From the NCBI GenBank assembly GCA_964017155.1, contig OZ024865.1, positions 17,316,399 through 17,380,398 on the forward strand: a DNA stretch of 64,000 bases, in the 5' to 3' direction. Positions 1 to 11,260 of this stretch are shown here, piece by piece. The number at the start of each line of letters is the position of its first letter. Within the stretch, counting starts at the first letter, position 1. Below the pieces are notes generated by a model that was not told the origin of the DNA, ran no database searches, and worked only from the letters and a program-made list of their open reading frames with translations. The stretch comes from Oasisia sp. SBJ-2009 (taxonomy: Eukaryota; Annelida; Polychaeta; Sabellida; Siboglinidae). The position numbers and the translations under genes are program-made.

Positions 1-11
1 TTGTCACTTAC

Positions 12-98
12 TTCTTCAAACCAAACTTTGGGAATTCAATCTGGTTCTTTATAAGTACGGTGAAATCTTTGGAACCTTCCAAAAGTGCCACATGTTTC
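12..98 (-). CDS. P2RX: P2X exon 6 (last exon in window)
   Basis: 87 nt, acceptor TTGTTTCAG, donor GTAAGT at 10-11. It encodes [19 protein letters not shown] then IEFPKFGLK. The family has NFTxxIKN at this place, whose Thr lies by the adenine of bound ATP. The next exon is beyond the window edge. Confidence 0.94.
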
Positions 99-3000
99 CT
101 GAAACAAAAACAAAGAGAACAGTCAAGTATATTTTGTTATAAGTGTTTATAAAATATACATGGCTTTCATAACTGTTTTGTCTGTCAACAATTAAGTGAA
201 CCAGTATTTTGTTGTTACAATTCAGTTAAAGTTTACAAAAATAAATGTCATTTTATCATTCGTTACCTTTATGCAAGGAACAACACGGACCCAAGCGTAG
301 ATATGAAAGAGGCCAAATTATGACGTTTGTTTATTATAGGGATAAAACAGTGCCTTATTTGGCACAGCAAAATAGTTAAACGAAAGAAATGTGGACTCAG
401 CCTCCCGAGGCCCGGTTGATGACCTGAGTACATACGAGTCTCCTGGCCTCAGGCTGCTAGAGCCACATTTCAACATATAAAGCAGTAGCGGTATTCCTAG
501 AACAATGGAAAGGAACGACATATAATCACGCAGTAAATTAGTTCAAAGCCCACATGATTAAGTAAAAGATGGTTTCTGAATACCAGGCTACCTGCTGCCT
601 AAAACACTACGTATACAATTATACTAGTCCCAAATGTGGGGGTATTTCGCCACAAGTCACCCTATATGTGAGTGATGTGACCCCCCTAAACATCTTCCGA
701 AAGACACAGGCAATGTGAGGTGAACGAAATTGCCCAAGTTTTGAAACGGCGGTAGGTGGGATTGAACCACCGTTCCCTCGATTGACAGTCCGGCGCTCTA
801 CCGCGCGACCACCGCTCCTCACTGATATAGGTAAAGTTCTTATATAGGACTGGATAATGCACTGTATAAGAACTGACCTTAACTGTAGTCTAGTGAGAGA
901 AGGAGATTGAGACTTACTGAGGCAGTGTGTCCTTCTCCACAGGACACCAGGCATAGATCTCACACACCTTCAGCCCCGGCTGACGCGTCGACTTTACACA
1001 CTTCCCCGTCTTTACACCTACACAGAAGTTTTAATATTTCAAATATCAACTTCACGTATATTTAACAGGTAACAGAAGACAGCGTCTTGACATAAAAAGA
1101 GTTAATGCAGACTATAGATTTGCAACTACACTGTAGAGTTAATAATTTCACATCGGTGGTTAACTCCAAAAATAATTATCTCAGAGTGGAAGATTTTTGT
1201 CGGACATTTTGCTCTTGACAAAGAGAATTGACCAATAAACATAAAGCTGTGACACAGATCTGTCCTAACTTTGCTTTCTCTTAGTTCCTTAGATCCAAAA
1301 GCCAAGTTGCACTTTTATAAGCACCAATTACTTGTAATGACAGCACATAAAATGCCTTATACCATTGAAAATGACTTGATAATGTGATAATATATCAGTA
1401 AATAATAACTACACATGCTAACATGGTTGGTTGCAATATATGAGTTTATTGTGCCTCGTGAAAATACTATTGTAGGTAGTTCAAAATGAGTGAATGGCAA
1501 ACTATGGAGATTAGAAACTTGTGACATTAGCCTTTCAGTGAAAATGGTAGTCGGAACAAATAGACTTCTAGGTCTGCATCCGGTTTTTAGTAAACTACTG
1601 ATATAAAGTTTTTGTTGCAAATGGTTAGTTATTAGTTGGTATTCCAACCTTTAGATGCACAGACCCAAACAATTACGGTCTGGTTTTCTTTAAGCAATCC
1701 AAATAAATGTGAATTCAGCAGTTCAATAACATTTCTTGCTTTTTTCACAAACTTTGCTGTGTGGCTTAGTGCTCCTTCTGCTCACCAGATGGCAGGGCAA
1801 CTAAATCATTTCACATTGTTGAGTTTCTTTGACTTATATGTATATGTTTTGTAAAACTTAAACCAAACACTGACACAGTACAGGAAAAAGCATCAAAGTG
1901 CAAACAATTAATAACATAAACAAATTAATATGTATTTTTCGCTAATACAATTTAACCAAGCTAATCTTTCAAAATATATCTCAGAAGGATAGAATACACT
2001 TAGTTTGATAGATTGGACTCTCGATAAGGCAAGTGGCTTCCTTGTCTACCTGCTATCCAGGTGGCAATCTTGTTAAAATATTGCTCAATTTCCCACTTCA
2101 GCCTTGCTTTCACTTTTTTTAAACATTCATAACTTTCTATGTCCCTGCATATTTGTGTGTGTTATTTTTGTCGAATAAACTTACCGTTTCCGTTGAGCAC
2201 TGCCTCCCCCTTGTGGCAGTCAGCATCACTAGTACAGTTCACATGTTTCATATTGGGATCCTAAGTAAACACACAAGGGAAACAAATGAATCCACAAAAT
2301 CTTCCCGCATGGATTCATTACAACTCTTGATCAGGTGTTAATTTCACAACACCTTTTAAGGTGACTCCATGGAAAGGTGTCCTAATATGCTAAATCTAAA
2401 AAGTGTTGACAGGTGATTCCTGTGGTCAAATGCATCATGTTGAATGAATGGATGAATGGATGGGTGGATGGAAGGATGAATGAATGCATGAGTGAATGAA
2501 TGGATGGGTGGATGGAAGGATGAATGAATGCATGAGTGAATGAATGGATGGATGGGTAGATGGAAGGATGAATGAATGCATGAGTGAATGGATGGATGGA
2601 TGGATGGGTGGATGGAAGGATGAATGAATGCATGAGTGAATGAATGGATGGATGGGTGGATGGAAGGATGAATGAATGCATGAGTGAATGAATGGATGGA
2701 TGGGTGGATGGAAGGATGAATGAATGCATGAGTGAATGAATGGATGGATGGGTGGGTGGATGGAAGGATGAATTAATGCATGAGTGAATGAATGGATGGA
2801 TGGGTGGATGGAAGGATGAATGAATGCATGAGTGAATGAATGGATGGATGGGTGGATGGATGGAAGGATGAATGAATGCATGAGTGAATGAATGGATGGA
2901 TGGATGGGTGGATGGAAGGAAGGATGAATGAATGCATGAGTGAATGAATGGATGGATGGGTGGATGGAAGGATGAATGAATGCATGAGTGAATGAATGGA

Positions 3001-4253
3001 TGGATGGGTGGATGGAAGGATGAATGAATGCATGAGTGAATGAATGGATGGATGGGTGGATGGAAGGATGAATGAATGCATGAGTGAATGGATGGGTGGA
3101 TGGAAGGATGAATGAATGCATGAGTGAATGAATGGATGGATGGGTGGATGGAAGGATGAATGAATGCATGAGTGAATGAATGGATGGATGGGTGGATGGA
3201 AGGATGAATGAATGCATGAGTGAATGGATGGATGGATGGGTGGATGGAAGGATGAATGAATGCATGAGTAAATGGATGGATGGGTGGATGGAAGGATGAA
3301 TGAATGCATGAGTGAATGAATGGATGGATGGGTGGATGGAAGGATGAATGAATGCATGAGTGAATGGATGGATGGGTGGATGGAAGGATGAATGAATGCA
3401 TGAGTGAATTAATGGATGGATGGGTGGATGGAAGGATGAATGAATGCATGAGTGAATGAATGGATGGATGGATGGATGGGTGGATGGAAGGATGAATGAA
3501 TGCATGAGTGAATGGATGGATGGATGGATGGATGGAAGGATGAATGAATGCATGAGTGAATGGATGGATGGGTGGATGGAAGGATGAATGAATGAATGCA
3601 TGAGTGAATGAATGGATGGATGGGTGGATGGAAGGATGAATGAATGCATGAGTGAATGAATGGATGGATGGGTGGATGGAAGGATGAATGAATGAGTGAA
3701 TGGATGGGTGGATGGAAGGATGAATGAATGCATGAGTGAATGAATGGATGGATGGATGAATGCATGATTAAATGGATGGATGGATGGATGTATGGATGGA
3801 TGGATGGACGGACGGACGGACGGACGGACGGACGGACGGACGGACGGACGGACGGACGGACGGACGGACGGACGGACGGACGGACGGACGGACGGACGGA
3901 TGAATGAAAGTTTATTCAGCATGTTACTGGGACAGTTGAGACTTTATGGAAATATTTTTACACTGTCTTTTGCGCAATTTAACGTTAAATGATTTTAAAT
4001 GTTAAATGGTTTTAAACAACAGCAAACAACAGTAATTACCCAATTCCAGCTAATCAAGTAACAGTTACATAGGAACTTTTTACATTAGTTAGAGCCACGC
4101 TGCATGAAAAAAGACACTATAGTTTCACCTCCTCACACCGGCCTTGTGTCTGGTTGGGTGTGAAGATCATGTTTGTCATTACGAAGAATGCTCCATTCTC
4201 CTACAAATAAACACATATTCTCTGGTAAAACATGTATATCTACATCATTACAT

Positions 4254-4285
<32 letters not shown>

Positions 4286-7200
4286 CCAAAAACACAAATA
4301 ATAACAATAAAAATGTTTCACTTAAAACACAGTCCATATGTGCATACCTAAAAAGATACATTAAAACAGCATAAATAATCAATAGACAACAATTGTAATT
4401 TAAATAATATTAAATAAAACCTTACACAATGTCACAGACATGTACATAAAACAATTAAAATTATAATAACTAATAAATAAGTCCTGAGTTAATCAGAAGT
4501 CGATGTAACGTACGTAAGAGTTAGAAACCTTTGGAAACAGTGACAGAGTCAATGCAAAAGTATGTGAACACAGATAACTTGCTGACCTGGGGTGGTATCA
4601 CGTAGTCAGGGACATCCCACAGTCTGTTGGGTAGGTCGGGAATTTGGTGTGTGAAGTTGGTGTAGACCACTCCTTTAACTTTTGTCGTGACTGCGCTCTC
4701 AACCTGGTCAAATTCCTGATAGCCCTTCTTCCAAACGATCACATACCTGCACAGTAAATAAATGCAGATTTATCATTTCATGCTGCCTTCATACTACCAA
4801 ATACATGTACTGTCAATTCTACCAACTGTCAATAGTTTTCTTTCATTTTTAGGAAACCAATTTTACGTTGTTTATCGATGTGACTTTCACACATCAATTG
4901 TGTGATGTGGAAAGGTCACTGTTCTAAGAGGTAAAATAATACTCTACATACATCTGCTTGAAGTGAGCAAAACCTACTTTAACTCGCACATGAAAGAAAA
5001 TGATTGTCCTGACTCAGGTATAATATTTTGAAAGTCAACTGCCCTCACGTAGACTTCAAGTTAACAACCTATTGATCGTGGTTTGTCTCTTTTTATGGCC
5101 GGATTACATCAAAACAAAAATGACAGACATTCTTTGAATGTGCATCAGACGAATGACTATTTTCTTATTTCAAATCAGGTACCTAAAATTAGAGTGGAGC
5201 CAGGTAGTGTTGGCAAAAGGCAGGGGCGTAGTTAGTCGTACGCAGGTACGCATGTGCTTCCACATCAATAAGGAAACCACAAAATACCCACTTCAAAAGG
5301 TGGCCAGAGGATGCCCAGATATGTTCATAGCCTTTGGCAAAGGAAACGTCATCATTCACTGACTTGGAACAATTTTTCGACAACGCTGTATTAATGTACA
5401 AACCAATAGTTAGGCCTCATTTATTTAGAATATAAGCAACAACCTGGATTCCGTTTGGCCGCTGAAGGATGCGAACTATTTTCTCGTTTCTTTCGTGGAA
5501 AGATTGACAATCTCCTATCAGGTCTGCAGTCTTTCAACGACATCGATAGGCCATCAGAAGAAAGACGTTGTTTCACTGACTGTATTGATGTGTTTGATCG
5601 AACAACGTACACAGAAATCACAGCGATTTGTAAAGCTACTAAGAAAACGTGCGTGTTGGATCCTCTACCTGCAAATCAGCTCACTGACAACATCACCAGT
5701 ATTGTGCCTGCCATCACACTGATTACAAATGCTTCCCTGGACAAGGGAGTGATGCCGAAATCATTGAAGCATGCAATTGTCAGACCACTTTTCAAGAAGC
5801 CATCACTGGACAAAGACACCCTGAGCAGTTACTGACCAGTGAGTAACCTCATTCAATTATCCAAGGTAATTGAGAAAGTGGTCGCGCTTAGGATAACGAC
5901 GCATGTCTATGATCAGCAAATGGATGAGTGCTTTCAGTCAGCGTATCGGAAAAACCATTCAACAGAAACTGCGCTCCTGTATGTGACAAGTGCCGTCAAA
6001 ACACCAACGGACAAAAAACAAGGAACCATCTTGCTTCTCGTTGATTTCAGTTCCGCCTTCGACACGATCAACCATAACATTTTGATTAGGCGGTTACGTT
6101 TGCGCTACGGCTTTGTTGGCAAAACACTGGACTGGGTGATATCATATCTGAAAGAGAGGACGCAGCGAGTAGTAATCGGTGAATTCATTATACGTCCAAC
6201 CTATCGGTGACATCATACGAGCCCATGGACTATTCTTCCATCAATATGCCGATGATTTACAGGTATATACTCATTTTAACTTGAACCATTCTGCATTACT
6301 GGCTGCAGTTAAGCAAATGGAAGATTGTTTAGATGAGGTAAAGGTCTGGATGGCACGGAATTCTATGTTCATGAACGATGGCAAGACACAATATCTTCCG
6401 ATTGTGCCTAAATCTGCAGATGCACTCGTGGATAAAAGTGTGATTCGCGTTGGTACGGCTACAATTACGGCTTCGCTTTGTGTTCAATGTCTTGGTGTTT
6501 GCATTGATAGGCACCTTGACATGAAGAAGCAAGTGTCGCAAACTATCAGTGCTTGCTCCTTCTACCTGCGCAACATTAATCAAATTAGCCGCTTTCTTCC
6601 CAAACCGACAAAGGAACGCGGTGTCAATGCCCTTGTCAAATCATGGCTTGACTACTGTAATGCACTCTTATACGGCACGTCTGCAGTTAACATCGCCCGC
6701 AAACACATAACACAGCAAACACATAACACGGCTGCCAGGTTGATTATGCGTAGCCCGCGTAGCGACAGTGCCACACCCTTGTTACGCGAACTTCACTGGC
6801 TGCCCATTGTGTGCAGAGTTGACTTCAGGCTACTTGTATTCACTTACAAAGCCATGCACAACGACGCGCCAGTGTATTTGTGTGAACTCGTGTGCCCGTA
6901 TCAACCGACAAGAACACTGCGCTCTGCGAACAATAACATGATAGAAGTGAAGCGTACCCGTACCAAAGCTGGAGACGGCTCGTTCGCTGTCGCTGCTGCG
7001 TCCCTATGGAACAATTTGCCAACGGTCATTAAGACTTGTGACAATCTCACCAGTTTCAAACGTCTACTGAAGACACATTTGTTTCGTATTGCTTATTAAT
7101 GTAATTCGAAAATGAACATTTTTTTTTACTAGATTATTTGCTAATATTATCAATACATAATTATACACTTATTTATTGATATTATTGTTACGTAATTATT

Positions 7201-9575
7201 ATATATATATATTTTAACATATACTAAACTATTTATTACTAATAATAATTATACATGTACTGACATTTATCAGTATCATTGTTATTTAATTATACACTAG
7301 ACCGATTATTATGTATTTTTAAAACTAATATGTAATTTATTTATTTATTTAAAAGTGCTACGATTTTTAATACCATATAATTTTATTTATTTATATACCT
7401 ATAAATATATCTTTTTTACAATTATTTTAAAACACTAGTATTTGTCTTGTTGTATACATATATATTTTTATGTCTTTTAAATTGTAATATGTTGTGAAGC
7501 GCCACAAACGATTATGGATGTGGCGCTATATCAAATAAATATATTATTATTATTATTATTATTATTATTAAGACCATAATCGCAAAATGATACCAAAATC
7601 CAAGGATATTAGTTATGAAATGCGTCTAAAAGAATGTGGTTTAACAACGCAAGAAACCACGAGGTTGAGAGGAAATCAGACAGAAGTGTTTAAAATATTG
7701 AATTAGTATGAAAATATTGACAGAAATATTAATTTATCGGTTAAGGAAGAGAGAATGACTAGAGGACATGGAGTTACAATAGCAAAGAAGCAGTGTATAA
7801 GAAATTTCTCATTTTCACAATGAACTGTAAATGAATGGAACAGATTATCAGCTAATTGTGTAGGTGAGCAGTGTTAATGTGTATAAAAATAAAATCGACA
7901 TACATCTCAGATAGCGGGATACAGAAATAGATAGATTGGACTCTAAATAAGGCTTCTTTGTCCATCTTCTTTGTGGCAATCTTGTTAAATCCGGTAGAAC
8001 TGGAAGTAGGTCATTGAGCGATCCTCTTCAGTTTTGTGGCTAAATTGCCCATAACAATTTTCATGAGTAGTTGCCAATATATACTGAAATAAACTAATAG
8101 TTAACCAGTCAGCACATCTACTATTACTACTACAGGCAGTGCCACCCCTTCTTATGCACTCCAGCCCACAGTAGTTAATCAAGCCATTCTCAGTGACAGC
8201 CCATTCCTGGTTGTAACTAAATCCCAAGTCAATAAAACATTGATGAATTGTTTCTTTCCCTAGTCTGGGTTTGCCCCCTGCCCAACCACCACAGCAGCCA
8301 CTGGCTGCATTTACTGATAAGCTGCAAGGAGTGCATTGCTACATTTTCTTAGGCATGACCGCAGGGTATGTACTTGTCAGGACATTAGGTTAAGTTTCAG
8401 CAGTTCTTATCTCCGTAATTCAGGAGCAGTTTCCATAATACCGTAATCTGATGTCAATTACTGTAATGATTACGGAATATCCTGCTGAATATTTGTTGTC
8501 ATAGCCATAATAATAAAAATATAAAATCATTAGATATGTAAATATTGCACACATCCTAAATGCTTACACGAATAAGAAAGAAAACTAAACAATATAAACA
8601 GAATTAGTGTTACAACCCCTATAGTATATAGTTCATTAGTCACACTAACAGGAATGGATGCCTACAAGGAATTATGCATATAGTTCAGATACATTAGTCA
8701 TCAGAATCAGCCTATTATGTAGCCTTTTCAACATGTTTCATGTAGTAAGGATATTTTTTATTTACTCCTTTACGTGTTCTATTTACCTATTATATTTCAA
8801 CTGTTTGGGTCATAACACATGCTATGCAACATCCAGGAACACCAGATGCTTATGATAGAATTTAGATTGATATAGTAATTAGTGCTTCCACATGTATGTA
8901 TGCCTAGCTACGCCCCTGGAAGGATAAGTATAGTGTCACTAGCTAGCCCCCCCCCCCCCGCGTTAGTCCCGGGGGGCTATAAGGGGGGTATTATATTTGT
9001 ATAGTATTTAATTACCACAGTATATAACATAAAAACACTGGGTATATAACAGCACAGGCCGCGAGCATGGCCGCACAAGTCGAGATCACTCTGGCAGAGA
9101 TTACATAAGTCCGAGACCGAGATCACCGCCACCGGGTACCGTTGCATAGAACTGTCACTGTCCACTGTGACTGTGTGGCACTGACACTGTCACTGATCGT
9201 CTGATGATATCAAAAGTTAAATGTGTACTGTGTTTATTGTTGACAGTGTTCCGAATAAACTTTCATTCATTCATTGTGCCGTTTTGGAATTGGAACTATT
9301 GCTGTTTTGATATGTCGCTGTTTTGACATAATTAAAACATAACCGCTAGAAAACTAACAGCTAGAAAGTAGAAGCAGGATCAGCCAGTGAATCAAAACAC
9401 AGACTGACAGAGTGACTGACCCGATCAGGTAAGCTATTATGACGAGTTGAATAAGTCTGTTGATGACGCCAACTTTCTTGCTACTGATGTGTACGATCTT
9501 TGGGGTGTCATACTCGAAAAAGACGCTCAGCCCTGAACTCAAGCCGCTCATCACAACTCTTTCAGCTCCCCCCAT
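12..9575 (-). CDS. P2RX: P2X purinergic receptor (ATP-gated cation channel), 3' end outside window
   Basis: Six exons (9421-9575, 4587-4746, 4129-4200, 2185-2260, 918-1017, 12-98) are flanked by GT-AG sites and all junction phases agree. They give about 216 residues of a protein family normally near 400 or more. P2X subunits form trimeric plasma-membrane cation channels opened by extracellular ATP. Seen here: TPK near the N-terminus (residues 25-27), the first membrane helix (about 39-57), TTKVKG with the two ATP-contacting lysines (74, 76), DYVIPPQ, six head-domain cysteines (127, 138, 144, 161, 173, 179) and DFTVLIKN near 199-206. The second membrane helix and C-terminal tail must lie below position 1. 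A longer start at 9623 is in frame, but 9575 gives the more usual N-terminal length. Family assignment is confident; the subtype is not assignable. The gene lies about 14.6 kb downstream of the UNC13-type gene on the same strand. Confidence 0.93.
99..917. other. P2X intron 5
   Basis: Contains a tRNA-related SINE at about 630-833; nothing else recognised. Confidence 0.8.
630..833 (-). mobile_element. tRNA-related SINE, family S1, copy 1 (3' truncated)
   Basis: Read on the minus strand, the head has an A-box-like TGGTCGCGCGGTAGAGCG and a B-box-like GGTTCAATCCC, followed by a body shared with 58,380-58,710 (CGAAATTGCC...CTTTCGGAAGA as seen in reverse). The anticodon stem does not pair well, so this is a SINE head and not a working tRNA gene. 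Confidence 0.75.
918..1017 (-). CDS. P2RX: P2X exon 5: remaining head-domain cysteines
   Basis: 100 nt, acceptor TGTGTAG, donor GTAAGT. It encodes [20 protein letters not shown] then [12 protein letters not shown], with cysteines four to six of the head domain. The last two nt (CA) join the G of exon 6 as Gln. Confidence 0.95.
1018..2184. other. P2X intron 4
   Basis: AT-rich intron. About 1,965-2,080 is a diverged copy of a sequence also found at 7,893-8,010 (shared core GATAGATTGGACTCT and GGTGGCAATCTTGTTAAA). Nothing else recognised. Confidence 0.6.
2185..2260 (-). CDS. P2RX: P2X exon 4: head domain
   Basis: 76 nt, acceptor TTACTTAG, donor GTAAGT. It encodes [15 protein letters not shown] followed by [10 protein letters not shown], with the second and third head-domain cysteines and an NCT sequon. 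The final G joins GT of exon 5 to make the conserved Gly. Confidence 0.95.
2436..3780. repeat. 48-bp higher-order minisatellite built from GAAT/GGAT tetramers
   Basis: Roughly 28 copies of a 48-bp unit (GAATGAATGCATGAGT plus GAATGAATGGATGGATGGGT and so on) inside P2X intron 3. Since 48 is divisible by 3, every frame stays open for hundreds of codons on the minus strand. The resulting His/Pro/Ser-rich reading frames are artefacts. Confidence 0.93.
3781..3904. repeat. (GGAT)n followed by pure (CGGA)n
   Basis: About 94 bp of uninterrupted CGGA (3,806-3,899), next to the 48-bp minisatellite and ending at the sequence TGAATGAAAGTTTATTCAG, a retroposon-like tail in reverse. Confidence 0.9.
4129..4200 (-). 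CDS. P2RX: P2X exon 3
   Basis: 72 nt, phase 0 at both ends, acceptor TTTGTAG, donor GTGAAA. It encodes [20 protein letters not shown] then RCEE, the conserved strand leading to the first head-domain cysteine. It carries an NQT glycosylation sequon. Confidence 0.95.
4251..4279. repeat. (TA)n microsatellite
   Basis: About 29 bp of alternating TA in P2X intron 2 (4,201-4,586). The rest of that intron is AT-rich with nothing recognised. Confidence 0.85.
4587..4746 (-). CDS. P2RX: P2X exon 2: end of TM1, ATP-binding lysines
   Basis: 160 nt, acceptor CTGTGCAG, donor GTCAGC. It encodes residues 53-105, including [22 protein letters not shown] and [11 protein letters not shown]. In P2X structures the two lysines of TKVKG contact the ATP phosphates. 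One N-glycosylation sequon (NFT) is visible. Confidence 0.96.
5423..7575 (+). mobile_element. 5'-truncated, internally deleted non-LTR retrotransposon (CR1/L2-like)
   Basis: Contains reverse transcriptase frames 5455-5835, 5839-6210 and 6179-7099, then a long AT-rich 3' UTR. It ends in AAATAAATATATT and an (ATT)n tail. No endonuclease domain is present. A 5'-truncated relative of the same tail lies at 55,262-55,720. It belongs to the group of LINEs whose 3' ORF ends in an LWNxLP...FKxxLKTHLF tail. Confidence 0.9.
5455..7099 (+). pseudogene. LINE reverse transcriptase, broken
   Basis: Recognisable RT stretches: [31 protein letters not shown], the catalytic FHQYADD (near 6,240-6,260) and the C-terminal [20 protein letters not shown] and [14 protein letters not shown] at 5,833-5,835 interrupts the SSY-PVSNL stretch and probably arose from CGA by CpG decay. 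The stretch that normally carries the GVPQGSVLGP motif is deleted between frames ending near 6,210 and restarting near 6,200, with a frame change. It is therefore not functional. Confidence 0.88.
7985..8345 (-). pseudogene. unidentified open frame in P2X intron 1
   Basis: An open minus-strand frame of about 115 codons with coding-like composition, including [19 protein letters not shown] and [20 protein letters not shown]. No methionine start or splice context was found and the family is not recognised. Its position between possible inverted transposon ends suggests a transposon remnant. Confidence 0.3.
8947..8990. repeat. C-run with facing G-run
   Basis: A 13-nt C tract, then CCCGGGGGGCTATAAGGGGGG. 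The CTAGCCCCCC and GGGGGGCTAT parts are complementary and could pair. Confidence 0.6.
9248..9276 (+). repeat. retroposon-like tail AATAAACTTTCAT(TCAT)n
   Basis: GTTCCGAATAAACTTTCATTCATTCATT, the same tail type seen at 57,615-57,645 and, in reverse, at 3,898-3,925. Confidence 0.5.
9421..9575 (-). CDS. P2RX: P2X exon 1: N-terminus and first transmembrane helix
   Basis: The exon encodes [18 protein letters not shown] followed by [15 protein letters not shown], the P2X N-terminal kinase-site motif and start of TM1. It ends in GG before donor GTCAGT, and the next exon supplies the G that completes Gly52. The frame is open up to an upstream ATG at 9623. The ATG at 9575 (MGGAERV) is preferred on length only. 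Confidence 0.93.
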
Positions 9576-9717
9576 TATGAAGCAAGTTAGTTGTTCTCCG
9601 ATTAATGCATCCTCACGTGACACCCGTGTGACAGCGGTTGTTCGGATACACTAGCGCGTCGGTAAGCTGTTTATATTGTTCTACCTCTGTGAATGCGTTT
9701 GCATTTAGCCTCGGTTA

Positions 9718-9842
9718 CGGAAATATCCCACACAGGGGATAAATGTGTAACCTGTAGTGGACCTACTAATTCTAGAGAAAAACACCTGCGTTAGCCCAAG
9801 TTTGGGCTATTTGGAGGAAACAACCTAAGAACTAATTGCTAA
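9718..9842 (+). mobile_element. SINE family S1, copy 2 (3' part, plus strand)
   Basis: Shares AAATGTGTAACC, CTGCGTTAGCCCAAGTTTGG and GGAGGAAACAACCTAAGAAC with the reverse of 58,395-58,510. The tRNA-like head is absent. It lies about 140 bp upstream of the P2X start codon. Confidence 0.75.
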
Positions 9843-10763
9843 CATGGGGGCAGCTATGCCTATGCTATGGTAAAAGATTGTGAGTGAGCAGATGTGAATT
9901 CAGCCGTTTTACATCGAAATAAGACCAACAAAAAATAGGCATTTCAACGAAATCCGCGGCCGCCTTGTTTTTACAAGCGCGTTCTCGCGTATACCGCTGC
10001 AGCGCATACCGTTTACTCAGCACCTGGGTAGTGCTTTATTTCAACCGGAGTTTTCGCGCTCTTTTAACGGTCAAGGTCGTCATTCGCAGCGAGAATCATA
10101 ATTATAGCGGGTGAGTTGTGTTTTCTGTATGTCTTTTCGTTTTTGAAATTAAGCCAACATTAAGCACATTTTCATCGATTTGATGACATATAGCTGTGTT
10201 TTTGTAGTGTTGTATATAATTGTCACTAACGACTGTACTTCTAAATGAATCTGTGTTGAAAATTTCGTAGCCGTACGTGCGGCGTGCCTGCTCGTGCAAT
10301 AATATGGGTTTTGCGCGGTTCAAAAATGTGATGTTAGACTTAGTCAGAGGCGTCCTTGTTTGAGCGATACATGTGACCATGTGCGCGTCATCGGATCAGA
10401 GGCGCGTAGCGACATCGTGAATCTTGTATATTAGCATTTCGCTGTCTTATATAGGGCGCACTAGTAACTAGTCATCTTTAGTATTAGTGTGGTTTTGTAA
10501 AATAATCCTTTTTTTATATTAAATTAAGCGCTTCCATAAAAAAATAATCAGATGTTTGAAATAAGCTTAATTTAAATTAATTGGTAATAAATAGGTAACA
10601 AATCACATTTATTAAGTAATGAGTTTTATTCAGTTATATGTACATATGATTGCCAATGCAAGTTGCTAGATTTTTTCTTAAGTTTCTCCATGTTAATTTA
10701 AAATAAAGAATATTTAAATTTATTATAATATGCCATTCAACCAATAATATGTATTTAATTTTA
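9843..10763. other. P2X 5' flank
   Basis: The stretch 9,945-10,095 is locally CpG-rich (GCGGCCGCC, AAGCGCGTTCTCGCGTATACC), in contrast to its AT-rich surroundings, and could hold the P2X promoter. A 92-codon minus frame at 10,102-10,380 has no recognisable family. 10,440-10,763 is AT-rich with nothing seen. The promoter idea is inference from position and composition. Confidence 0.35.
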
Positions 10764-10768
10764 GGAAG

Positions 10769-10989
10769 TGTCGTGTATTACAACATCTTGAACTCAGTAT
10801 ACAACTACAAAAGCTTTATTAATATTTAGCGGTACATTCACGATGGCTGCTCGTAGCTTGCTCCCCCCACTGCGCAGGCGCATTCTACTATTGTAGTTAA
10901 CATTAAGGCCAAGGGGCGGGTCTAGTAACTATGACAACTGCTATATCACTATGCATGTAGGCGGCGCTAACAACTATGGATATATGTCA
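10769..10989 (-). repeat. 3' LTR of the Gypsy element
   Basis: Begins TGTCGTGTATTACA and ends ATATATGTCA on the plus strand, so it is TG...CA in both directions. On the element strand it contains AATAAAGC as a likely polyadenylation signal. Confidence 0.95.
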
Positions 10990-11003
10990 TCCCTCCCCCT
11001 TTA
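10990..11003 (-). promoter_or_regulatory. polypurine tract of the Gypsy element
   Basis: On the minus strand AAAGGGGGAGGGA directly abuts the 3' LTR, the place and composition expected for plus-strand DNA priming. Confidence 0.85.
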
Positions 11004-11260
11004 GTTCTACGCATCATTATACGCAATCATAGTAGAAACATCAGCAGTAACGGCCTAACTAAATCGTAACTGATTTAAACATCTCTATGCAAGTTTTTGA
11101 ATTGTTACCGCTCATTTTACAGCTATCATAAATTGTGCATGCAAATTTGCCTCGCTACATAGCGTAAATGGAAATTAATAGAAGCTAAATGCTATCATAG
11201 CTTTCCTTGTAGAACGACAACTATAATTAAATGTTCATTCAAGTTCTACACCGGCGCAGT

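Larger units (their letters stand above)
4747..9420. other. P2X intron 1
   Basis: Long first intron holding a decayed LINE (5,423-7,575), possible inverted transposon ends (5,220 and 8,921), an unidentified minus-strand frame (about 7,985-8,345) and a C-run at 8,947-8,959. The stretch 8,346-8,880 shows nothing recognisable. Confidence 0.7.

Noticed and set aside
752..823. tRNA gene
   Set aside because: A and B boxes are tRNA-like but the anticodon stem does not pair, and the same head with an attached body recurs at 58.7 kb, so it is a SINE.
2382..3922. Open frames of 118-495 codons rich in His, Pro, Ser and Ile on the minus strand
   Set aside because: They are translations of the 48-bp GAAT/GGAT minisatellite in a P2X intron; all frames are open because the unit length is divisible by three and stop-free.
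10102..10380. 92-codon minus-strand frame as a gene
   Set aside because: No recognisable family, no splice context, lies in the P2X 5' flank; probably chance.
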